NCBI GenBank assembly: GCA_965213935.1
Contig: CBDCAO010000012.1
Coordinates: 2,046,001-2,110,000, forward strand
Reading direction: 5' to 3'
Origin: Bin52 sp965213935
GTDB taxonomy: Bacteria > Pseudomonadota > Alphaproteobacteria > Thalassobaculales > Thalassobaculaceae
Length of the DNA: 64,000 bases
Shown: in pieces, positions 24,483-33,617 of the stretch
Layout: each line of letters opens with the position of its first letter
Numbering within the stretch: position 1 is the stretch's first letter
Made by a program: the position numbers and the translations under genes
The notes under the pieces: model-generated
The model's database searches: none
What the model was told of the DNA's origin: nothing
Seen by the model: the letters and a program-made list of their open reading frames with translations, nothing else

Positions 24483-25351
24483 TGGGAACGACCGGCTACG
24501 CGGCAGATCACACCGGGCTTGCGGGCCGGGCGCGGCGGATGCTGCGTTCACTCAGGCTCGGGTCGAACGGCACCACGGTGCGCGACACGCTCGAGGAACT
24601 GATCGAGGAAGGCGCCGGTACGGCCGAAGTGGAGATCGACGCCCATGAACGCGCGCTGATCCGCAATGTCCTGGGGCTCCGGGACATCGTCGCCTGGGAC
24701 GTGATGGTCCCGCGCGCCGACATCGTTGCCGTCGACATCGCCACCGACCTGCCGCAACTCTCGGCGCGCATGGTGGAGGTCGCCCATTCCCGCCTTCCCG
24801 TGTACCGGGAAACCCTGGACGACGTCGTCGGCATGGTGCACATCAAGGACGTGCTGGCGCGGTTGAATGCGGACCAGCCCGCGGCACTCGTCGAGCTGGT
24901 GCGCGAGGTCCTGTTCGTGTCCCCGACGATCCGGGCGCTGGACCTGCTGCAGGAAATGCGCATGTCGCGGCTGCACCTGGCCCTGGTGGTCGACGAATAC
25001 GGTGGCATCGACGGTCTGATCACGATCGAGGACCTGGTCGAGGAGATCGTGGGCGAGATCATCGACGAGCACGATGTCGAGGAAGCCGATCACATCGTCA
25101 TGCAGTCCGACGGTTCCGCCATCGCGGACGCGCGGACCACGATCGAGGAGCTCGAAGTGCTGTTCGGCACCGTCGTCGCTGAAGAACAGCGCGACGAGGT
25201 TGACACCCTGGCCGGACTGATCTTCGGCGTCGCCGGAAGGATCGCAAGGCCGGGCGAGATCATCCGCCATGCCAGCGGACTCGAGTTCGAGATCCTCGAT
25301 GCCGACCCGCGGCGTCTGAAGTCAGTCCGGATCAGGCCGCCGGCCGCGTGA
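24479..25351 (+). CDS. corC: CorC/HlyC-family CBS-domain protein
   Basis: A 290-residue cytoplasmic protein. It has a short N-terminal region, two CBS domains (about 80-200, with PRADIVAVDI, HSRLPVYRETLDDVVGMVHIKD and LVVDEYGGIDGLITIEDLVEEIVGEI as separate segments) and a C-terminal CorC_HlyC/transporter-associated domain (about 210-285). CorC-type proteins bind adenine nucleotides and are linked to Mg2+/Co2+ efflux. Without the DUF21 membrane domain this one must act with another protein. The start is the GTG at 24479 (GTGA overlap with ybeY) or the ATG three bases later. Confidence 0.9.
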   Translation: MMGTTGYAADHTGLAGRARRMLRSLRLGSNGTTVRDTLEELIEEGAGTAEVEIDAHERALIRNVLGLRDIVAWDVMVPRADIVAVDIATDLPQLSARMVEVAHSRLPVYRETLDDVVGMVHIKDVLARLNADQPAALVELVREVLFVSPTIRALDLLQEMRMSRLHLALVVDEYGGIDGLITIEDLVEEIVGEIIDEHDVEEADHIVMQSDGSAIADARTTIEELEVLFGTVVAEEQRDEVDTLAGLIFGVAGRIARPGEIIRHASGLEFEILDADPRRLKSVRIRPPAA

Positions 25352-25355
25352 TGCG

Positions 25356-26927
25356 GTGCCCGAACTGATCGTTACCCGACTGCTTTCGCTGGCCCGCCTC
25401 GTCGGTGACGCCCGCGGCATCCGCGGCGTTCTGCTCACCGTGCTCCTCGGCGCCCTGGCCTCCACCGCACTGCCCCCGCTGCATGTCCTGCCGGCGCTGG
25501 TCGCGTTCTCCGGGCTGGTCTGGCGGCTCGAACGGGCCGGCACGCCAGCTGCCGCCGCCGCGACCGGCTGGCTGTTTGCGTTCGGCTATCACGTCGCCGG
25601 GCTCTACTGGGTCTCCAACGCCCTGCTGGTCGAGAGCGACCGGTACGCCTGGGCGGTGCCGTTTGCCGCCATCGGGCTGCCGATGGTGCTCGCGGTGTTC
25701 CCGGCGGCCACCCTGTCGACAGCGGTCATGCTGTCCCGGCCGCGGGAGCGGGCGCTCGCGGTCCTCGTACTGTGGAGCCTGGCCGAGTACCTGCGCAGCA
25801 CCATGTTTACAGGGTTTCCGTGGAACCTTGCAGGCTACGCATTCGCAGGCTCCGACGCGCTCTCCCAGGCCGCCGCCTGGATCGGCATTCATGGCCTCGG
25901 GCTGGCCGTGCTCGCACCGGCACTGGCACCGGCCCTGCTCACCGCCGCACGCAATCACCGTCCGTGGATTGCCCTTGCCGCCATCGCGGTCCCGTTCCTG
26001 CTGTGGGCCGGTGGCTCGGCCCGGCTCGATACCACACCGCCGGACAGGGGCGCGGGCCCGGTCATCCGCCTGGTCCAGGGTAACGTTCCCCAGCACGAGA
26101 AGTGGGACCCGGAACGACGCGATGCACACCTTGCCCGCTATCGGCAACTCACACTCGACCCCGAACCCCTGGTCCGGCAGCCGGGACTTTCCCCCGGCAC
26201 TTCACCGCTCGCAATCATCTGGCCCGAAACCGCGGTGCCCGCCTTTCTGAACACGCATACGGCCCTTCAGCACTGGCTCGACGCCATGGTACCGGAAGGC
26301 GGAAGCCTCGTCGCAGGGGCGCCGGCGCGCGTCGAATCGCGGCTGTTCAACTCGGCATTCGTCTTTGACGGACGCGGCACGTCGGTGGCCCGCTATGACA
26401 AGGCCCATCTTGTTCCCTTTGGCGAGTATCTGCCGCTGCGCGGGTGGCTCCCGTTGCCGGTGCTCTTCGAGTCCTTCATCGACTTCTCCCCGGGTCCGGG
26501 CCCGGCATCCATGCCGATACCGGGCCTGGGGCTGGCAAGTCCGCTGATCTGCTATGAGGCGATCTTCCCGGGCGAGGTGGTGGTGGCCGGGGCGCCGCGG
26601 CCCGCGTTGCTGCTCAACCTGACAAACGATGCCTGGTACGGGCACAGCGCCGGTCCCTACCAGCACCGGACCAGCGCGCGCATGCGCGCCGTGGAGGAGG
26701 GCATTCCAATGGTCCGGGTGGCCAACACGGGGATCTCCGGTGTCTATGACGCCCTGGGCCGCACCGTCGCCGAGATCGGTTTCGGTGTCACCGGGGCGCT
26801 CGACGCCCGTCTGCCTCCACCCCTGCCCGCCCCGACCGTCTATGCCAGCCACGGCGAAAGTGCCTGGGCGGGAATTGTTGCTCTCCTGCTGGGTCTCGTG
26901 CTGATGCTGCGCGTGGCGCGCACGTGA
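25356..26927 (+). CDS. lnt: Apolipoprotein N-acyltransferase
   Basis: A 523-residue inner-membrane enzyme that adds the third acyl chain to lipoprotein N-termini. The first 230 residues hold about six to seven membrane helices, and the nitrilase-like periplasmic domain has the catalytic triad Glu291 in IWPETAVPAF, Lys349 in RYDKAHLVPFGEYLP and Cys399 in PLICYEAIF. A final helix near residue 500 anchors the C-terminus. The GTG at 25356 lies four bases after corC. Its presence agrees with the several lipoproteins seen in this window. Confidence 0.95.
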   Translation: MPELIVTRLLSLARLVGDARGIRGVLLTVLLGALASTALPPLHVLPALVAFSGLVWRLERAGTPAAAAATGWLFAFGYHVAGLYWVSNALLVESDRYAWAVPFAAIGLPMVLAVFPAATLSTAVMLSRPRERALAVLVLWSLAEYLRSTMFTGFPWNLAGYAFAGSDALSQAAAWIGIHGLGLAVLAPALAPALLTAARNHRPWIALAAIAVPFLLWAGGSARLDTTPPDRGAGPVIRLVQGNVPQHEKWDPERRDAHLARYRQLTLDPEPLVRQPGLSPGTSPLAIIWPETAVPAFLNTHTALQHWLDAMVPEGGSLVAGAPARVESRLFNSAFVFDGRGTSVARYDKAHLVPFGEYLPLRGWLPLPVLFESFIDFSPGPGPASMPIPGLGLASPLICYEAIFPGEVVVAGAPRPALLLNLTNDAWYGHSAGPYQHRTSARMRAVEEGIPMVRVANTGISGVYDALGRTVAEIGFGVTGALDARLPPPLPAPTVYASHGESAWAGIVALLLGLVLMLRVART

Positions 26928-27019
26928 ACGACCGGCACGGAAATTCGCTTGACCGTGCTCGGGGGATTCAGCAATGAAGGCCGCGGATCGCCTGCAGGAT
27001 GCGGTAACGGAGGAGTGCG

Positions 27020-28189
27020 GTGGCCCAGGGCAGCTACGTGTTTACCAGTGAATCGGTATCGGAAGGTCACCCGGACAAGATCTGCGACCTCATTTCCGAT
27101 ACCGTGGTCGATCTCTACCTCGCGGCCGACTCCCACAGCCGGGTTGCCTGCGAAACACTTGCCACCACCAATCGGGTCGTGCTTGCCGGCGAGGTGCGCG
27201 GGCCGGATGAGGTTGCGGCCGGCATCATCGACGCGGTGCGGGCGGCCATCCGGCGGGTGGGCTACGAGCAGGACGGGTTTCACTGGCGCACCTGCGCGAT
27301 CGAGACATACCTGCACCCGCAGTCGCAGGATATTGCCCAGGGAGTGGATGCGCAGGCGGGCAATGACTCCGGAAACGTGGGCGCGGGTGACCAGGGGCTC
27401 ATGTTCGGCCATGCCTGCCGCGAGACCGACGTGCTGATGCCCGCGGCAATCCACTACGCGCATGCGATCCTGCGCGATCTCGCCCGGGCGCGGCATGCCG
27501 GCGAGGTGCCGGGTCTCGGACCCGATTCCAAGAGCCAGATCAGCCTGCGCTACGAGAACAGCCGGCCGATCGGCGCCGCCTCGGTGGTCGTCTCGACCCA
27601 GCACGATCCCGGGCTCGGGCAGAAGCAGGTGCGCGAGCTGGTGCGCCCCTACGTGGAACGCTGCCTGCCGCCGGGCTGGATGTGCCCGGAAGACGAATTT
27701 CACGTCAATCCGACCGGCGTGTTTGTCACCGGCGGACCAGACGGGGACACCGGGCTGACAGGGCGCAAGATCATCGTCGACACCTACGGCGGCGCCGCAC
27801 CGCACGGCGGCGGCGCGTTTTCGGGCAAGGATCCGAGCAAGGTCGACCGGTCAGCGGCCTATGCGGCGCGCTGGGTGGCAAAAAACCTGGTGGCGGCGGG
27901 GCTGGCGGACAAGTGCACGATCCAGGTCGCCTATGCCATCGGTCACCGCAGGCCGCTGTCGGTTCTGGTGGAGACCTACGGCACCGGCGCGCTGGATGAC
28001 ACGGAGCTCGAACGGCGTGTCCGGTCGGTGGTCGACCTGTCGCCGGGCGGCATTCGCTCGCGCCTGGACCTCGGCCGGCCGATCTACGCCCGCACGTCGT
28101 CCTACGGACACTTCGGGCGCGAACCCGAGGCTGACGGCGGGTTCTCCTGGGAACGGCTCGACCTGGTCGACGCCCTCAGACAGGGGTAG
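27020..28189 (+). CDS. metK: S-adenosylmethionine synthetase
   Basis: A 389-residue enzyme making SAM from methionine and ATP. It begins YVFTSESVSEGHPDKICDLISD. The ATP-binding and catalytic segments GNVGAGDQGLMFGHA, PDSKSQISLRYE, DGDTGLTGRKIIVDTYGG and GGGAFSGKDPSKVDRSAAYAAR are all intact. The GTG at 27020 is preceded by GGAGG (27009-27013). A TTGACC element at 26949 may be its promoter. I looked for a SAM-type riboswitch in the 92-base leader and could not support one. Downstream lie two decayed genes before trmB, its usual neighbour. Confidence 0.96.
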   Translation: MAQGSYVFTSESVSEGHPDKICDLISDTVVDLYLAADSHSRVACETLATTNRVVLAGEVRGPDEVAAGIIDAVRAAIRRVGYEQDGFHWRTCAIETYLHPQSQDIAQGVDAQAGNDSGNVGAGDQGLMFGHACRETDVLMPAAIHYAHAILRDLARARHAGEVPGLGPDSKSQISLRYENSRPIGAASVVVSTQHDPGLGQKQVRELVRPYVERCLPPGWMCPEDEFHVNPTGVFVTGGPDGDTGLTGRKIIVDTYGGAAPHGGGAFSGKDPSKVDRSAAYAARWVAKNLVAAGLADKCTIQVAYAIGHRRPLSVLVETYGTGALDDTELERRVRSVVDLSPGGIRSRLDLGRPIYARTSSYGHFGREPEADGGFSWERLDLVDALRQG

Positions 28190-28511
28190 GCCGGTCCGGT
28201 CCGGGGACGCGCTCCGTCCTGCCGGTGCGGGCCGCCTCGCAGGCCGAGAGGATCATCTGCAGCGAGCGTCACGGGCGGCGGCGTGCCGTTTCCAGGGTGG
28301 TGCAGATCGCGTCGCAGGCGTCGAGCAACCTCGCAAGGTCCGGCACGTACCGAGTGCCGACGGCTCTTGCGCCATCGTGTCCGCGCCCGTCGTCGTCCCG
28401 GATCCCCACGAGTTCGGCCTGGTCCGACGCGGCGAGCGCCCGGGTCCGGAAGGTTCCGTGGTACATGGCAAGGCTTGCGATCCCCACCCTGGCGGGAGGC
28501 TTGACGGTCAT
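28176..28511 (-). pseudogene. Gfo/Idh/MocA oxidoreductase remnant with internal deletion
   Basis: The ATG at 28511 opens 80 codons that read like the Rossmann N-terminus of a Gfo/Idh/MocA oxidoreductase: RVGIASLAMYHGTF, then AELVGIRDDD, and GTRYVPDLARLLDACDAICTTLETAR. The frame stops at 28269. In another frame the sequence LQMILSACEAARTGRTERVP (about 28265-28205) looks like the extreme C-terminus of the same family, with the terminal stop at 28176 inside the end of metK. So roughly 270 central residues have been deleted, leaving both ends. GxGxxG is also degraded (GIASLA). No function is expected. Confidence 0.62.
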
Positions 28512-28637
28512 CGTCGGGTCCTTCTGCTGCGGTCAGGGCGCCACGTTATCGGTGTCATCCCCCAAGTCTGCGCGAGCACGGCCTGACGAGGACGGTTCTG
28601 GTAGAGTGAGCCGGCCTTGCCCTGCACGGAAGCCGCC

Positions 28638-30024
28638 ATGCCCACGAGCCGCCCGAACATCCTGTTCCTGTTTTCCGACGGGCATGACCCCCGGCACATG
28701 GGCGTGAGCGGCTCGCCGCTCGCCCACACGCCGCACATGGATGCCCTCGCCGCGCGCGGCACCCGGTTCGTCAACGCAGATGCGCCGAGCCCGGTCTGCG
28801 TACCGGCACGAGCCTCGCTTGCGACCGGGCTGGACGTGCATGACATCCGCTGCCGGGACAATGTGCTTGCCTGCGACGGCCGGGTGCGTGGCTGGGGTCA
28901 CGTGATGCGGGCACACGGCCATCGCGTCGAGTCGATCGGCAAGCTGCACTACACCATCGATACCGATGACACCGGATTTGGCGCCCGGCACCTCGCCATG
29001 CACATCTGGGAGGGGATTGACCAGGTCTGGGGCTCGGTGCGGGATCCGTTGCCCTCCCGGCCCCGCGACCGCGTCATGCTGAAGAACATCGGTCCGGGCT
29101 CGAGCAACGACAACCAGTCCGACACCGACGTGGCCGAGGTGGCCGAGGCGGCCGCGGCCTGGCTACGCAAGCGGGCTGCGTCGCCGGACGCGAAACCCTG
29201 GTGCCTGTTCGTCGGCCTGGTGGCACCGCAGCCGAACTTCGACCGCTGCCCGCTCGATGCAATCGAGCCGTCCAGGCTGCTGCCGGCCGACGGCCATGCG
29301 CATCATCCGTGGATCGCGCGGCGCGAGGAACACGTCTGCGAGGACACCCACTTCCGCGGCCGTCCGGAGCACCGCCGGCTGGCGTTTCGTGACAGTCATC
29401 GTGACCGCGCTCAGGGAGACCGGCCTCGAGGACGACACACTGGTGATCGACAGCTCGGACCATGGCGACAATCTCGGCGCCAGGGGCCTGTGGGGCACGT
29501 CCAGCCTGTACCGGGAATCGGTCTGCGTGCCTCTGATCATGGCCGGTCCCGGTATTCCCGCCGGCCGCGTGGCCTGGACACCGGCAAGTCTCGACGCCCT
29601 GGGACGGCCCGACGTCGGGGACGGCCACCGCCGCGCCTCGCGATCGCTCCTCGATCTGGCAGGCACCCGTGATCACCGGCGCACCGTGATGAGTCAGTAT
29701 CGCGCGGTCGGCGCACCGACCGGCGCGTTCATGGTTGCGGATGCGCGCGACAAGCACCACTGGCATGTTGATTGCCCGCCGGAACTGTTCGATCTGCGGT
29801 TCGATCGCGAAGAGACCCGCAACCGTGCCGGGGAACCGGCGTATCAGGACGTTCGCGAGCACCTGCACGCGGGACTGCTTGCGCACCTGGGTGGGCGCAC
29901 CCCCGAACAGGTCGACCGGATGGCCAAGGATGACCAGAGCGCCCTGGTACAGCGATACGGCGGCCCGGTTGCCGCGCTCGAAGCCGCAACGCCGGTGCCC
30001 GGGAACCGGAGCTTCGATCGGTGA
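28638..30024 (+). pseudogene. Frameshifted sulfatase (choline-sulfatase/arylsulfatase-like)
   Basis: The first frame (28638 to about 29385) begins PNILFLFSDGHDPRHMG, carries the sulfatase signature CVPARASLATG, whose Cys would become formylglycine, and reaches HPWIARREEHVCEDTHFRG. The match then breaks. The continuation ALRETGLEDDTLVIDSSDHGDNLGARGLWG and PLIMAGPGIPAGR is in a different frame, ending at the TGA at 30024. About 20 residues that normally join the two parts appear to be missing, so there is a deletion plus frameshift near 29385-29400, and a later stretch (about 29595-29640) is also degraded. The stop overlaps the trmB GTG. A sequencing error alone would not explain the missing residues. 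Confidence 0.78.
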
Positions 30025-30731
30025 CGGCGGATCCTGTGGTCGGCGGCACGTCCTGGCCGGTCTTTCGCGGCCGCCGCCGCGGCCGCCGGCTGCGCGACGG
30101 CCGCGCTCGCCTGCTGGGGGAACGGCTTCCCGGCTGCGAGATCCGGCTCGACGGCAGGGCGGACTGCATTGATCCCGCAGGGCTGTTTGCTGCGCCGCTG
30201 CGCGAGATCTGGCTCGAGATCGGTTTCGGGGCGGGGGAACATCTCGCATGGCAGATCGCCAGGGCCCCGGACATCGGCATCATCGGCTGCGAGCCGTGGA
30301 TGAATGGAGTTGCATCCCTGCTGCCGCGGCTCGGGCAGGGCGAACTTGCCCGGGTCCGGATCCTTGCCGATGACGCGCGGCCTCTTCTGCCCCTGCTTCG
30401 CACCGCCAGCATCGCCAGGATCTTCGTGCTGTTTCCGGATCCGTGGCCGAAGCGGCGCCATGCCGCCCGGCGCGTCGTCCAGCACCACGCAGTCGCACAG
30501 TTCGCCCGGCTGCTGCGCCCGGGTGGCGAATTGCGGCTTGCCACCGATGATCGCGGCTACCTGCGATGGATGCTGGAACACATGGGTGCAAGCCCGCAGT
30601 TCGACTGGCTGGCGCAGCGGGCCCGCGACTGGCGCGAACGACCCGCGGACTGGCCGGAGACGCGTTACGAGGCCAAGGCCCGTGCCGCCGGGCGCCCGCC
30701 GGTGTTCCTGCGCTACCGGCGCCGGCACTAA
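30021..30731 (+). CDS. trmB: tRNA (guanine-N7)-methyltransferase
   Basis: A 236-residue SAM-dependent methyltransferase that makes m7G46 in the tRNA variable loop. The SAM site is LEIGFGAGEH, and IIGCEPWMNGV, RILADDARPLL and the family hallmark FPDPWPKRRH follow, with LATDDRGYLRWM near the C-terminus. The GTG at 30021 overlaps the stop of the sulfatase pseudogene as GTGA; no better start is visible. In many alphaproteobacteria trmB directly follows metK. Confidence 0.92.
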   Translation: MTADPVVGGTSWPVFRGRRRGRRLRDGRARLLGERLPGCEIRLDGRADCIDPAGLFAAPLREIWLEIGFGAGEHLAWQIARAPDIGIIGCEPWMNGVASLLPRLGQGELARVRILADDARPLLPLLRTASIARIFVLFPDPWPKRRHAARRVVQHHAVAQFARLLRPGGELRLATDDRGYLRWMLEHMGASPQFDWLAQRARDWRERPADWPETRYEAKARAAGRPPVFLRYRRRH

Positions 30732-30753
30732 CCGGCGGAACGCGAAATCGCGC

Positions 30754-30781
30754 TTGAAGCACGCGGCGAATGGCGTATAGT
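30754..30781 (+). promoter_or_regulatory. Promoter of the rimP-nusA-infB operon
   Basis: TTGAAG at 30754-30759 and TATAGT at 30776-30781 are 16 bases apart and lie about 70 bases before the rimP start, the best sigma70 match in the window. It should drive the rimP-nusA-ylxR-infB series. Confidence 0.6.
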
Positions 30782-30792
30782 CTTCAGTGTCT

Positions 30793-30823
30793 CCCGGTCA
30801 GTTTGATGAAAGGGGTGACCGGG
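30793..30823 (+). promoter_or_regulatory. Leader hairpin in front of rimP
   Basis: A perfect 8-base inverted repeat CCCGGTCA ... TGACCGGG encloses a 15-base loop containing GATGAAAGGGG. It begins 11 bases after the -10 element, so it would form in the first 50 bases of the transcript. It has no U-tract, so it is not a simple intrinsic terminator. It could be a protein- or antiterminator-binding stem. Confidence 0.45.
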
Positions 30824-30849
30824 TGTCCTGCCCGGCCGCACATTTCGCC

Positions 30850-31368
30850 ATGGCATCACCGGTCACCAGGAATGTCCAGCAGATCATCGAGGCTCCGATC
30901 GCCGGCATCGGCTACGATATCGTTCGGGTCTCCCTGTCGGGAGGCGCGCGGCGCGTACTCCAGGTCATGGTCGAGAGGGTGGACCGCGAGGAGATGACGG
31001 TCGATGACTGTGCCGCGGTGAGCCGGCTGGTCTCGGCGCTGCTCGATGTCGAGGATCCGGTTGACGGTGCCTACAGTCTGGAAGTGAGTTCTCCCGGGAT
31101 CGACCGGCCGTTGACCCGCCCCGGGGATTTCGAGCGCTTTGCCGGTTTCGAGGCACGGATCGAACTTGTCGAGCCGCTGGATGGCCGTCGCCGCCTGCGT
31201 GGCAGGCTGCAGGGGATCGACGAGACCGGAACCATCAGGCTGGACGTCGACGGCATGCGCCACCTGGTGCATCACGGCGCGATCAGGACAGCACGCCTGG
31301 TGCTGACCGACGACCTGGTTGCCGCCGGGCGGCGGACTGGTGCCGAAACACCGAACCGGATGGAGTAA
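30850..31368 (+). CDS. rimP: Ribosome maturation factor RimP
   Basis: A 172-residue 30S assembly factor with the two-domain RimP layout. The N-terminal domain has IIEAPIAGIGYDIVRV and MTVDDCAAVSRLVSALLDVEDPV (two segments), then YSLEVSSPGIDRPLTRPGDFERF. The C-terminal SH3-like part contains LRGRLQGIDETGTIRL. The ATG at 30850 gives MASPVTRNVQQIIEAP, the usual length; the frame extends 21 codons upstream into the leader hairpin region and is unlikely to be used. It ends four bases from nusA. Confidence 0.92.
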   Translation: MASPVTRNVQQIIEAPIAGIGYDIVRVSLSGGARRVLQVMVERVDREEMTVDDCAAVSRLVSALLDVEDPVDGAYSLEVSSPGIDRPLTRPGDFERFAGFEARIELVEPLDGRRRLRGRLQGIDETGTIRLDVDGMRHLVHHGAIRTARLVLTDDLVAAGRRTGAETPNRME

Positions 31369-31371
31369 ACC

Positions 31372-32916
31372 ATGGCCATGGAAGCCACCTACCTTCCCAG
31401 GACGGAACTGCTGCAGGTTGCCGACGTGCTGGCGCGGGAGAAGGGCATCGACCGGGAAGAGGTCCTGGTCGCCATCGAACAGGCGGTCCAGAATGCCGGA
31501 CGGGCGAAATACGGCCAGGATTTCGATATCAGGGCCACCATCCACCGCCAGACCGGCGAGATCTCGCTGTTCCGCTACGTCACGGTGGTCGACGAGGTTG
31601 AGGACGAGAATGTCCACGTGACCGTGGAAGGGGCGAGCCGCAGGGAACCCGGACAGTCCTGGCAGGTTGGCGATTTCATCGTCGAGGAACTGCCGCCGGT
31701 CGAGTTCGGACGCATCGCGGCGCGGGCGGCCAAGCAGGTGATCAGCCACCGGGTTCACCAGGCGGAGCGCGAACGCGAGTACCTGGAGTACAAGGACAAG
31801 GTCGGCGAGATCGTCAACGGCATGGTCAAGTCGTCGGAGTACAGCGGTGTCAAGGTCGACCTGACGCGGGCGGAGGCGATCATTCGCCGCGAGGACCTGC
31901 TGCCGCGGGAGTCGTTCCGCAACAACGACCGGATCAGGGCCTACATCGTCGACGTTCGGGAAGAGGTGAAGGGGCCGCAGATATTCCTGTCCCGGACCCA
32001 TCCCGAGTTCATGCGCCGGCTGTTCCGCCAGGAGGTTCCGGAGATCTACGAGGGAATCATCGAGATCAAGGCGGTGGCGCGGGACCCGGGCAGCCGGGCC
32101 AAGATCGGGGTGCTGTCGCATGACAGCAGCATCGACCCGGTGGGCGCCTGTGTCGGCATGCGGGGCAGCCGGGTGCAGGCGGTGGTCGGCGAACTCCAGG
32201 GCGAGAAGATCGACATCGTCCCCTGGTCGGATGACCCGGCAACCTTCGTGGTCAATGCGCTGGCGCCGGCGGAGGTGAGCAAGGTTGTGCTCGACGAGGA
32301 GGAGAAGCGGATCGAGGTGGTCACGCCCGACGACCAGCTCAGCCTCGCGATCGGACGCAAGGGCCAGAACGTGCGGCTGGCCTCGATCCTGACCGGGTGG
32401 AGTATCGACATCCTCACCGAGGCCGAGGAATCCGAACGCCGCCAGGAGGAATTCAGGACCCATTCGCGAATCTTCATGGAGGCGCTCGACATCGATGACG
32501 TGATTGCGCACCTGCTGGTCGCGGAGGGCTTCAATAGTGTCGTCGAGATTGCCGAGGCCGATCTGGAGGAGCTGATCGACATCGAGGGGTTCGACGAGGA
32601 CATCGCCGCCGAGTTGCAGGACCGTGCCCGTGCCCACACCGAGCTGGTCAGGGCTGAACTGGACGAGCGCCGCATCGGTCTGGGAGTGACCGACGAGCTC
32701 GCGGCGGTCGAGGGACTGACCCTGGAGATGGTGGTGGCGCTCGGCGAACAGGAGGTTCGCACGATCGACGACCTCGGCGATCTCGCGAGCGACGAGCTCA
32801 TCGAAATTCTGCCGGACATGCCGCTCGACCGCGAGACCGCGGACAGCATCATCATGCGGGCCCGGGCCCACTGGTTTCCGTCCGATCCGCCGGAGGATCC
32901 CGCCGGGACCGAATGA
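31372..32916 (+). CDS. nusA: Transcription termination/antitermination factor NusA
   Basis: A 514-residue RNA-polymerase-associated factor. Domains in order: NTD (1-125, beginning TELLQVADVLAREKGI); S1 (about 135-200, DKVGEIVNGMVKSSEYSGVKVDL); KH1-KH2 (about 230-345, with DPVGACVGMRGSRVQAVVGELQGEKIDIV and QLSLAIGRKGQNVRLAS); and two C-terminal acidic helix-hairpin repeats (about 365-430 and 440-500) as in gammaproteobacterial and many alphaproteobacterial NusA proteins. It affects pausing, termination and rRNA antitermination. The stop overlaps the ylxR ATG as ATGA. Confidence 0.97.
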   Translation: MAMEATYLPRTELLQVADVLAREKGIDREEVLVAIEQAVQNAGRAKYGQDFDIRATIHRQTGEISLFRYVTVVDEVEDENVHVTVEGASRREPGQSWQVGDFIVEELPPVEFGRIAARAAKQVISHRVHQAEREREYLEYKDKVGEIVNGMVKSSEYSGVKVDLTRAEAIIRREDLLPRESFRNNDRIRAYIVDVREEVKGPQIFLSRTHPEFMRRLFRQEVPEIYEGIIEIKAVARDPGSRAKIGVLSHDSSIDPVGACVGMRGSRVQAVVGELQGEKIDIVPWSDDPATFVVNALAPAEVSKVVLDEEEKRIEVVTPDDQLSLAIGRKGQNVRLASILTGWSIDILTEAEESERRQEEFRTHSRIFMEALDIDDVIAHLLVAEGFNSVVEIAEADLEELIDIEGFDEDIAAELQDRARAHTELVRAELDERRIGLGVTDELAAVEGLTLEMVVALGEQEVRTIDDLGDLASDELIEILPDMPLDRETADSIIMRARAHWFPSDPPEDPAGTE

Positions 32917-33617
32917 ACCACCGTCGCTGCATCGTCACGCGCCGCTCCCTTCCCCGCGACCGGCTGGTTCGTTTTGTCGTGGCGCCGGACGGCACCGTGG
33001 TCCCCGATCTTGCGGAACGGCTGCCCGGGCGGGGGGTCTGGGTCACGGCCGGCCGGCCGGAGATTTCCCGGGCAGCGGCAACCGGCGGCTTCGCCCGCGC
33101 GGTTCGTGCCCGGGCAACGGCCCCGTCCGACCTCGCCGACAGGGTGGAAGCCGGCCTGCTCGAACGGGTGATCATGACCATCGGACTCTGTCGCCGGGCC
33201 GGGCTTGCCATGGACGGGCACGCGAAGGCGGCGGCCGCGATCACGGCCGGGAAGGTGGCGCTGCGTCTCGAGGCCCCGGACGGATCCGCAGGTCCGCGGC
33301 GCGCGCTTGACAGGCTTGACCCGGCCATCCCGGTCATTGCCGTGCTCTCAGGCAGTGAGCTTGCGCGCGCGTTCGAACGCGACCGGCTCGTGCACGTGGC
33401 AGTGACGCACGGTTCGGCCGGTTCCGGCGGCCTCGTGGCGCGGTTGTGCCACGAGGCCGGGCGGCTGGCTGCCTTTCGTGGAATTCCCGACGCGGCCCAG
33501 CCGGGCGAACACACGGAGACCGGAACCAAGGGTCATGGCGGAGTGACCCCGGCGCGAGAAGGCGGGAAAAGGCACGGGCCGCCTTGCCCGGACAGCGGCA
33601 AGAGCCGGCGTGGCTGA
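32913..33617 (+). CDS. YlxR (DUF448) RNA-binding protein fused to an L7Ae-like domain
   Basis: A 234-residue protein. The N-terminal YlxR domain (1-70) has RRCIVTRRSLPRDRLVRFV and LPGRGVWVTA, and the central part (about 85-185) resembles the L7Ae/YlxQ fold with GLCRRAGLAMDGHAKAAAAITAGKV. The fusion of YlxR with an L7Ae-like module is usual in alphaproteobacteria and its place between nusA and infB is conserved. The last 45 residues are low-complexity, Gly/Lys-rich and probably disordered. It may bind RNA or influence transcription; the role is not settled. Confidence 0.88.
   Translation: MNHRRCIVTRRSLPRDRLVRFVVAPDGTVVPDLAERLPGRGVWVTAGRPEISRAAATGGFARAVRARATAPSDLADRVEAGLLERVIMTIGLCRRAGLAMDGHAKAAAAITAGKVALRLEAPDGSAGPRRALDRLDPAIPVIAVLSGSELARAFERDRLVHVAVTHGSAGSGGLVARLCHEAGRLAAFRGIPDAAQPGEHTETGTKGHGGVTPAREGGKRHGPPCPDSGKSRRG

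Noticed and set aside
26928..27019. SAM or SAH riboswitch in front of metK
   Set aside because: Alphaproteobacteria often have one, but I could not trace a conserved core or pairing in this 92-base leader; a covariance-model search would decide.
30856..32871. A 671-codon minus-strand open frame opposite rimP and nusA
   Set aside because: Shadow of rimP and nusA; no domain signature and no ribosome-binding site of note.
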